Positions 6,370-10,494 of a DNA stretch of 10,494 bases are shown in pieces (the first letter of the stretch is position 1; each line of letters opens with the position of its first letter). The DNA comes from Methanosarcinales archaeon ex4572_44 (GTDB taxonomy: Archaea > Halobacteriota > Methanosarcinia > Methanosarcinales > EX4572-44). Location: assembly GCA_002254825.2 (NCBI GenBank), contig NJEL02000043.1, positions 1 through 10,494 on the forward strand, written 5' to 3'. The notes below the pieces were generated by a model. It ran no database searches. It saw only the letters and a program-made list of their open reading frames with translations, and was not told the origin of the DNA. The position numbers were made by a program, and so were the translations under genes.

Positions 6370-6454
6370 GCGAGGGTTGCCCAGCCAGGTCAAAGGCGCA
6401 AGGTTGAGGGCCTTGTCACGTAGGTGTTCGTGGGTTCGAATCCCATCCCTCGCA
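6370..6454 (+). tRNA. tRNA-Leu (anticodon GAG)
   Basis: Class II tRNA with acceptor stem GCGAGGG/CCCTCGC, discriminator A6454, anticodon stem CAAGG/CCTTG (6399-6403/6411-6415) and loop TTGAGGG giving anticodon GAG at 6406-6408, which reads CTC/CTT. A long variable arm (about 6416-6429) and T-arm GTGGGTTCGAATCCCAT follow. CCA is not encoded. It starts 26 nt after rpoD with no TATA box visible between them, so it is probably co-transcribed; a tRNA-Leu after rpoD is a known euryarchaeal arrangement. Confidence 0.95.
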
Positions 6455-6472
6455 TTTTGCTTTGTCCAAGCA

Positions 6473-6482
6473 TTTTTATTTT
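6473..6482 (+). terminator. T-rich archaeal terminator after tRNA-Leu
   Basis: TTTTTATTTT lies 18 nt after the tRNA, with another T4 right at the tRNA 3' end. Archaeal polymerase terminates at T-runs, and this is the only gap before the convergent protease gene. Confidence 0.5.
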
Positions 6483-6502
6483 AAGCTGGTGGTAGGAGTC
6501 TT

Positions 6503-7594
6503 CTATATTTTGAAGGGTGTGAGTGTTATGCATAGCGCTGCGAGGATGAAGGTTGTTATTCCGAGTAGTTTGCGGAGTGTGCTTATTGGTTGTGTGTCGT
6601 TCAGTGGTGGGGGGTGTCCTGCTGCTGCGAATAGTGAGATGAATAGTCCCCAGAATAGCCAGATTGTGCCTGTTTGGTTGAGAATGTAATTTACTCCGAA
6701 TCCAAGTGTTATGAGGGCTATTGGTGTGAGTGCTGAGATATAGTTTGCTTTTTTTCCGAGCATTGCGCGCAGCACGTGTCCTCCGTCAAGTTGTCCTGCT
6801 GGTATGAGGTTGAGGGCTGTTACGAGCATGCCAACCCATCCTGCGAAGGCGACTGGGTGGAGTGTCTCTCCTGTGTATCCGATACTGTTTGCTATCAATT
6901 TGAATAGTGGTGGGAGCTCCAGTTCAAGTGCTCTTCCCTGAACGTGTGGGATTTCTACTGGCGAGAGTGTGAGTCCGATGGCTGCAACGATCATTGATAC
7001 CAGCAGACCTACGAGTGGTCCTGATATGCCGACGTCGAAGAGTGCTTTTCTGCTGTGTATCGGTCCACGGTGTTTGATCACTGCGCCCATGGTTCCGATT
7101 GGTGGTAGAGGGATAGGTATGAAGTATGGCAGGCTCGTTCTCATGCCGTGCCTTTTTGCTGCGATGTAATGTGCCATTTCATGGGATCCGAGGACGGTCA
7201 TTATTGCGATGGTGAATGGAAGTCCTCTGTAGATAAGGTGTGGGTCGCTTAGAGGGTTCACTCCGAACATGATAGCGCCCATAACCATCGTTGTGAAGAC
7301 GGTGGCTATTCCAAGCAGGATGTTCAGTGAGATGTTTTCACCCTTTTCTTCGCTCGCACCTCGTCTGACGACGATTGTGTGCTCACCAAGGTCGTGTTTC
7401 AGTTCTGCCCGAATACCATGTGATGTGAAAAGGTTGTGGAGGCTGGTTCGGATTAGCTCTTCGTCTCTTCTCGGTATGCCATAGAGAGTGAAAGTGTCTA
7501 TGCCCTTTGTATACTCGTATACTTTAAAGTACGGTTCGAGAAAGTTTAAGGTTCTTGTGAGATCTTGGTCTTCGCTCACTCTCTGACCATTCAT
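6503..7594 (-). CDS. Site-2-type intramembrane zinc metalloprotease (peptidase M50)
   Basis: Polytopic membrane protease of the S2P family, cutting transmembrane segments of regulators. Seen: a soluble roughly 85-aa N-terminal domain (FLEPYFKVYEYTKGIDTF), a first helix at about 89-111, the zinc motif HEMAH at 138-142 in a hydrophobic helix, PYFIPIPLPPIGTMGAVI after it, further helices, and the third-ligand motif NLIPAGQLDGGH at 262-273, then three more hydrophobic segments. It has 363 aa from ATG 7594. That ATG is only about 10 nt from a TATA-like box (7602-7609) and has no SD; GTG 7579 in frame (MSEDQDLTR, 358 aa) lies where transcription would start and may be a leaderless start. Substrate unknown. 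Convergent with tRNA-Leu and divergent from the FKBP gene. Confidence 0.93.
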   Translation of the reverse strand: MNGQRVSEDQDLTRTLNFLEPYFKVYEYTKGIDTFTLYGIPRRDEELIRTSLHNLFTSHGIRAELKHDLGEHTIVVRRGASEEKGENISLNILLGIATVFTTMVMGAIMFGVNPLSDPHLIYRGLPFTIAIMTVLGSHEMAHYIAAKRHGMRTSLPYFIPIPLPPIGTMGAVIKHRGPIHSRKALFDVGISGPLVGLLVSMIVAAIGLTLSPVEIPHVQGRALELELPPLFKLIANSIGYTGETLHPVAFAGWVGMLVTALNLIPAGQLDGGHVLRAMLGKKANYISALTPIALITLGFGVNYILNQTGTIWLFWGLFISLFAAAGHPPPLNDTQPISTLRKLLGITTFILAALCITLTPFKI

Positions 7595-7601
7595 AGTATA
7601 T

Positions 7602-7609
7602 TTTATAAA
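7602..7609 (-). promoter_or_regulatory. TATA box for the M50 protease gene
   Basis: TTTATAAA on the minus strand, centred near 7605. A start about 25 nt downstream would be at about 7580, next to the in-frame GTG at 7579, which suggests a leaderless mRNA. No convincing BRE is seen. Confidence 0.5.
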
Positions 7610-7705
7610 GGTGTATACTTTTAACTCTTTTCCAACTCTTCAAAAATCGTGTTGACTATCCAATCGATGTCACCAATCTCAGATGCTAAGAACTCACTGA
7701 AACTG

Positions 7706-7713
7706 TTTTATAC
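7706..7713 (+). promoter_or_regulatory. TATA box for the FKBP gene
   Basis: TTTTATAC centred near 7710 predicts a start at about 7735, just before the SD GAGGT (7737-7741), which lies 7 nt before ATG 7749. The leader would be very short. Confidence 0.45.
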
Positions 7714-7748
7714 TAAGCCTTCCACTACAAACGCCAGAGGTACACTTT

Positions 7749-8450
7749 ATGATCCAAGATGGCGATTTTATCAGGCTTACATACACTGGAAGAATCGGTG
7801 ATGAGAACGGTAACGTCTTCGACACGACTGACGAAGAGGTAGCAAAAGAAAATGACATATTTCACGAAAACTACACCTATGGTGGAGAAAAGATCATCAT
7901 CGGAGCGGGCCACGCACTAAAAGGGCTTGAAGAAGAAGTGATCGGGAAAGAGGTTGGACACAGTGGTACAGTCATTCTACCACCCGAGAAGGGGTTCGGT
8001 GAATACGATCCAAGCCTCATGAAAAGCTACGGGGCAAGCAAGTTCAACCAAAAACCAGAGGTTGGAATACGAGTCTTTGTGGACGGACAGTACGGAACCG
8101 TGCGAAGAATGATAGGCCGACGAGTACAGGTGGACTTCAACCACCCCCTTGCTGGTAAAACACTTCACTACACCTACGTGGTAGAAGAAAAAATCGAAGA
8201 TGAGCTTGAAAAGGTACGAGGACTAACACAACTCTACACCAAAGAAGTACTTGAGATACACATAGACATGGAAGAAGCCACCATCAGTATACCAATCCAG
8301 ACAGCTCACGCGTCCACGTGGATAATGTCAAAAAAGAACCTTGCAGAAGATATTATCAAACATACAAAGATAAAAGAAGTGATCTTCACAGAGAAGTATA
8401 ACGAGGAAAGCATCGCGCAGTTCGAAGCATCTAAGACATTGCCGAGGTAG
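7749..8450 (+). CDS. Long archaeal FKBP-type peptidyl-prolyl isomerase (SlyD-like)
   Basis: Prolyl isomerase/chaperone of the archaeal long FKBP group (about 26 kDa, cytoplasmic). Seen: FKBP half DGDFIRLTYTGRIGDENGNV, FDTTDEEVA, IIIGAGHALKGLEEEVIGKEVG, and VILPPEKGFGEYDPSLM (75-91). An inserted-in-flap (IF) chaperone domain runs from about 92 to 145 (VFVDGQYGTVRRMIGRRVQVDFNHPLAG), followed by return of the FKBP fold and an extra C-terminal domain of about 70 residues found in long archaeal members. The 233-aa length is typical. Start ATG 7749 has a good SD. The stop TAG (8448-8450) lies inside tRNA-Ser, so the last residues LPR are encoded by the tRNA acceptor arm. Confidence 0.94.
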   Translation: MIQDGDFIRLTYTGRIGDENGNVFDTTDEEVAKENDIFHENYTYGGEKIIIGAGHALKGLEEEVIGKEVGHSGTVILPPEKGFGEYDPSLMKSYGASKFNQKPEVGIRVFVDGQYGTVRRMIGRRVQVDFNHPLAGKTLHYTYVVEEKIEDELEKVRGLTQLYTKEVLEIHIDMEEATISIPIQTAHASTWIMSKKNLAEDIIKHTKIKEVIFTEKYNEESIAQFEASKTLPR

Positions 8451-8528
8451 CCAAGCGGCCCACGGCGCCGGTCTTGAAAACCGGTGGGGCTTAGCCCCGC
8501 GGGAGTTCAAATCTCCCCCTCGGCGCCA
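8441..8528 (+). tRNA. tRNA-Ser (anticodon TGA), CCA encoded
   Basis: Acceptor stem GCCGAGG (8441-8447) pairs with CCTCGGC (8518-8524); discriminator G8525 and an encoded CCA (8526-8528). The anticodon stem CCGGT/ACCGG encloses loop CTTGAAA with anticodon TGA at 8475-8477, reading TCA. A long GC-rich variable arm (GGGGCTTAGCCCC) marks a class II serine tRNA, followed by the T-arm GGGAGTTCAAATCTCCC. The mature body is 85 nt. The 5' end overlaps the last 10 nt of the FKBP gene. No promoter is visible at its 5' end, so it is probably processed from the FKBP transcript. Confidence 0.95.
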
Positions 8529-8566
8529 CAACTCCACCTGAAAACATGGTTAGGTAGAAGCTGATC

Positions 8567-8589
8567 AAAATATTTAATTATTTAATAAG
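8567..8589 (+). promoter_or_regulatory. AT-rich promoter region of npdG
   Basis: An A/T-only run with a TATTTAAT core, the only TATA-like sequence between tRNA-Ser and npdG. It would place the transcript start near 8600-8610, before the SD GGTGG (8627-8631). Confidence 0.4.
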
Positions 8590-8639
8590 ATTGTATGAGT
8601 CGTTGAAAGCAGGGATTATATTTTCTGGTGGATTGTTTG

Positions 8640-9296
8640 ATGCGAATTGCGATACTTGGTGGTACAGGAAATATTGGTAGGGGGCTGGCTCTCAGATGGG
8701 GTCTTAGGCATGAGATACTGATAGGTTCACGGGTGGGTTCGAAAGCTGAGCGTGCTGCTGGGGAATGTGCAGAGACTCTTTCTGCGGTAACGTCCATTGC
8801 GTGCCAGATTAAAGGAACGACGAATACAGAGGCTGCGGCAGCGGCAGAGCTCGTGGTGATTGCTGTTCCGTACAGGGCTATGAGAGAGTTGGTGGATGCG
8901 ATCCGACCTGTGCTTGATGATCAGATAGTGATATCTCTTGTGGTTCCGATGGAAAAGAGTGATTCTTATCTGAAGTACACACCGCCGTCTGATGGGAGTG
9001 CAGCGATGGAGTTAAAGAGGTTGCTGCCTGATACGGTCAGGGTTATTGCTGCATTTCATAACCTGCCCGGTGAGAAGCTGCGCCAGCTCAATATGCGGCT
9101 TGAGTGTGATGTGGTGATCTGTGGAGATGTTGAGGGGATGAGTGTGGTGAGTGCGTTGGTTGAGGAGATCGATGGCTTGCGGGTTCTTGATGGCGGCGGG
9201 CTTGAGGACGCTGCAATGGTAGAATCGCTCACACCATTTTTGATAAATATTGCCCGACGTAACAAGCTTCATGGACTTGGGATCAGATTTGTATGA
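8640..9296 (+). CDS. npdG: F420H2:NADP+ oxidoreductase (NADPH-dependent F420 reductase)
   Basis: Hydride exchange between coenzyme F420 and NADP(H), supplying NADPH or F420H2 in F420-using archaea; also named Fno. Seen: the NADP-binding Rossmann start MRIAILGGTGNIGRGLALRW, the family segment ILIGSRVGSKAERAAGE, VVIAVPYRAMRELVDAI, a VVPMEK loop, VIAAFHNLPGEKL in the middle, VICGDVEGM, and the C-terminal ESLTPFLINIARRNKLHGLG. It has 218 aa from ATG 8640; GTG 8628 is possible, but SD-like GGTGG (8627-8631) is 8 nt before the ATG and the ATG gives the canonical N-terminus. The gene is strongly G/T-rich. Its stop overlaps the next gene's start as ATGA (9293-9296). Confidence 0.93.
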   Translation: MRIAILGGTGNIGRGLALRWGLRHEILIGSRVGSKAERAAGECAETLSAVTSIACQIKGTTNTEAAAAAELVVIAVPYRAMRELVDAIRPVLDDQIVISLVVPMEKSDSYLKYTPPSDGSAAMELKRLLPDTVRVIAAFHNLPGEKLRQLNMRLECDVVICGDVEGMSVVSALVEEIDGLRVLDGGGLEDAAMVESLTPFLINIARRNKLHGLGIRFV

Positions 9297-9976
9297 TACA
9301 ACTGTATGAAAAACTTTTTTCAGAACTTGGTGATCAGAACTGGTGGCCCGCCGAAACGCCATTTGAGGTGTCAGTTGGCGCAATACTAACACAGCAGACC
9401 AGATGGGAGAGCGTTGAACGCGCCATAACAAACCTGAGAAAAACAGGACTATTACAACCCGAATCACTCGCCATGGCGAAGAGAGAAATAGTCGAAGAGC
9501 AGATACGATGTACAGGATTCTACCGCCAGAAAACAGAACGAGTGCAGGAAATAGCCAGATACTTCTCAAAAAACAGTAATAACATCTCAAAGAAACCGAC
9601 AGAAACACTGCGAAAAGAATTATTGGAGATAAAAGGCGTGGGGGACGAAACAGCAGACAGTATTCTCCTGTACGCAGCAGAGAGACCGAAATTCGTAATC
9701 GACGCATACACAAGGCGAATAAGCGAGTGCATAGGCATCAGAGGGAACTACAAAGAACTACAGCAGCACTTCGAGGAGAGCATTCCACGAGACGTAGAAC
9801 TTTACAAAAACTTCCACGCACTGATAGTGAGATACGCCAAAGAATACTGCAACAAGAAAAGATGCGATGAATGCCTGATCCAAAACTCGATGAACGGTAC
9901 GAACGATCATCCCCCAGAAACTATCTTCAAAACCACGATCTCATCCTCAGATGAAACAGAGTCATCAAACGACTGA
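9293..9976 (+). CDS. Endonuclease III-related DNA glycosylase (HhH-GPD, MagIII-like)
   Basis: Base-excision repair protein of the HhH-GPD superfamily. Seen: VGAILTQQTRWESVERAI (28-45), the helix-hairpin-helix KGVGDETADSILLYA (114-128), and VIDAYTRR with the catalytic Asp137. The HhH reads GVGDETAD without the Lys that makes E. coli Nth a lyase, so it is probably a monofunctional glycosylase, like MagIII or endonuclease III-related proteins. The Fe-S loop keeps Cys186, 191 and 194 but the fourth Cys expected about six residues later is missing, and the last about 25 residues (Ser/Thr/Asp-rich) look unlike the family; see findings for a possible frameshift at 9882-9885. It is 227 aa. Start ATG is translationally coupled to npdG. 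The 3' 70 nt overlap the opposite-strand ubiquitin-like gene. Confidence 0.85.
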   Translation: MIQLYEKLFSELGDQNWWPAETPFEVSVGAILTQQTRWESVERAITNLRKTGLLQPESLAMAKREIVEEQIRCTGFYRQKTERVQEIARYFSKNSNNISKKPTETLRKELLEIKGVGDETADSILLYAAERPKFVIDAYTRRISECIGIRGNYKELQQHFEESIPRDVELYKNFHALIVRYAKEYCNKKRCDECLIQNSMNGTNDHPPETIFKTTISSSDETESSND

Positions 9977-10125
9977 GGAACACCGCCCTGAAGCACCACC
10001 ACCGTCTCAGGATTGACGCCAAGACGCCCTATAATATCCTCATATGTAGTGGACTCCTCCACCACAAAAGACTCTCTGCGGACACCACCATCAGCGTGCA
10101 GAGCAACAATTATCTTAAGTATCAT
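9907..10125 (-). CDS. Small archaeal ubiquitin-like protein (SAMP/ThiS/MoaD family)
   Basis: A 72-aa beta-grasp-like protein ending in the diglycine needed for activation by an E1-like enzyme (UbaA/MoeB type). Seen: LKIIVALHADGGVRRESFVV as the first beta-hairpin, a helix (STTYEDIIGRLGV), PETVVVLQGGVPQSFDD, and DEIVVLKIVSGG at the end. Such proteins either carry sulfur for tRNA thiolation or cofactor synthesis, or are attached to lysines of target proteins (SAMPylation). The -VSGG end and short length favour a SAMP2/Urm1-like sulfur carrier and modifier; no E1 gene is in the window. It starts 9 nt after the upstream 46-aa gene, so they are likely one operon. Its 3' end lies antisense to the glycosylase gene. 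Confidence 0.85.
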   Translation of the reverse strand: MILKIIVALHADGGVRRESFVVEESTTYEDIIGRLGVNPETVVVLQGGVPQSFDDSVSSEDEIVVLKIVSGG

Positions 10126-10134
10126 TAAGCGACA

Positions 10135-10275
10135 CTAATCTTCTTCCAAAAACTCCTCAAGTTCACCCTCATCATGCGCAAAATCTTCAAGATTATCCTC
10201 GATCAGCTTATCCTCAAATTCCCTCTGCTTCTTCACGCCCTTCCGCTCAACAACTCTACGCTTAAAACCTGACAT
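10135..10275 (-). CDS. Unrecognised 46-aa highly charged protein
   Basis: A short ORF with a basic N-terminus (MSGFKRRVVERKGVKKQRE) and a very acidic C-terminus (DEGELEEFLEED). SD GGGAGAT lies 7 nt before ATG 10275, and the gene ends 9 nt before the ubiquitin-like gene, so the two are likely co-transcribed. Predominantly helical character is expected from composition. I do not recognise the family. The Lys-rich N-terminal half would offer many modification sites if it were a partner of the adjacent modifier, but that is speculation. Its first 14 codons, SD and upstream region are duplicated in tandem just upstream. Confidence 0.6.
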   Translation of the reverse strand: MSGFKRRVVERKGVKKQREFEDKLIEDNLEDFAHDEGELEEFLEED

Positions 10276-10389
10276 AACTTTTATCTCCCAAATAATTAAT
10301 ACCAACCTTATTCACGCCCTTCCGCTCAACAACTCTACGCTTAAAACCTGACATAACTTTTATCTCCCAAATAATTAATACCAACCTTA
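10232..10389. repeat. Perfect 79-bp tandem duplication (2 copies: 10232-10310, 10311-10389)
   Basis: Both copies are identical base for base. Each contains, on the minus strand, an AT-rich TATTAATTATTT element, the SD GGGAGAT, the ATG and the first 14 codons (MSGFKRRVVERKGV) of the 46-aa gene. The inner copy (10232-10310) belongs to the intact gene; the outer copy opens a 30-codon frame (10354 to 10262) that runs through the inner SD and start and stops at TAA 10262-10264. The perfect identity points to a recent event or an assembly artefact. Confidence 0.95.
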
Positions 10390-10494
10390 CTACTGATAAA
10401 CCTTCCCACCACCCACACAAAACCCTTTGCCCACACAGCCATTCGATTCATATGTCCAATGTGATAGTCTCCCGAAATAAAGGCTAAATATAAA
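10390..10494. promoter_or_regulatory. Upstream region of the 46-aa/ubiquitin-like unit with a strong TATA box
   Basis: At the window edge the minus strand reads TTTATATTTAG (10484-10494), a good archaeal TATA box; transcription would start near 10465. A 36-codon minus-strand frame (10451 to 10341, starting MNRMAVWAKGF) runs into the outer duplicated start and could be a leader peptide, but it lacks a well-spaced SD. Confidence 0.35.

Noticed and set aside
7621..7707. Minus-strand peptide (contains SEIGDIDWIVNTIFEELEKS) between the FKBP and M50 genes
   Set aside because: It reads protein-like for 28 codons but has a stop just upstream and no ATG, GTG or usable TTG start; possibly a remnant, too weak to list.
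8328..8537. 69-codon minus-strand frame over tRNA-Ser
   Set aside because: It contains the typical false GGDLNSRGA translation of a tRNA antisense strand; an artefact seen in many annotations.
10232..10389. CRISPR array
   Set aside because: There are only two copies of a 79-bp unit, directly adjacent with no spacers, and they contain coding sequence; this is a tandem duplication.

Overview
The window is chromosomal DNA from an anaerobic euryarchaeon, probably of the methanogen/ANME-related Methanomicrobia lineage. This rests on the archaeal rpsM-rpsD-rpsK-rpoD-tRNA-Leu cluster, an RNA polymerase subunit D carrying two [4Fe-4S] motifs, an F420H2:NADP+ oxidoreductase, an iron-sulfur flavoprotein of the Methanosarcina Isf type and a Methanosarcina-like archaeal GluRS. 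Starts are often TTG or GTG with good Shine-Dalgarno (SD) sites. The species assignment is inference.

Layout. 1-72 (-): 5' end of a secreted-protein gene cut by the window edge. 73-651: no convincing gene. 652-2896 (+): Isf-like flavoprotein, then gltX. 2897-4100: a 1.2-kb patch of broken or foreign-looking fragments, all reading on the minus strand: a candidate-phyla-type pilin piece, a methyltransferase cut after its N-terminal half, and a possible transposase (TnpB) tail with a 17-nt palindrome. 4101-6454 (+): rpsM (uS13), rpsD (uS4), rpsK (uS11), rpoD (Rpo3) and tRNA-Leu(GAG), tightly packed. 6503-7594 (-): M50 site-2 protease, convergent with the tRNA. 7749-8450 (+): long archaeal FKBP whose stop codon lies inside tRNA-Ser(TGA). 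8640-9976 (+): npdG/fno and an endonuclease III-like glycosylase, coupled by ATGA. 9907-10275 (-): an unrecognised 46-aa protein followed by a ubiquitin-like (SAMP/ThiS/MoaD) protein ending in Gly-Gly, converging on and overlapping the glycosylase. 10232-10389: a perfect 79-bp tandem duplication covering the promoter and start of that last unit.

How the genes work together: most are housekeeping (translation, transcription core, tRNA charging, protein folding, redox cofactor balance, base excision repair). No complete new defence or mobile system is visible. The points most worth following are: a GluRS that seems to lack about 40 catalytic-domain residues; a G/T-to-A/C composition drift from the first to the last gene of transcription units; the mosaic patch at 2.9-4.1 kb; the FKBP/tRNA-Ser overlap; and the 79-bp duplication that puts decoy start sites in front of a ubiquitin-like protein operon.
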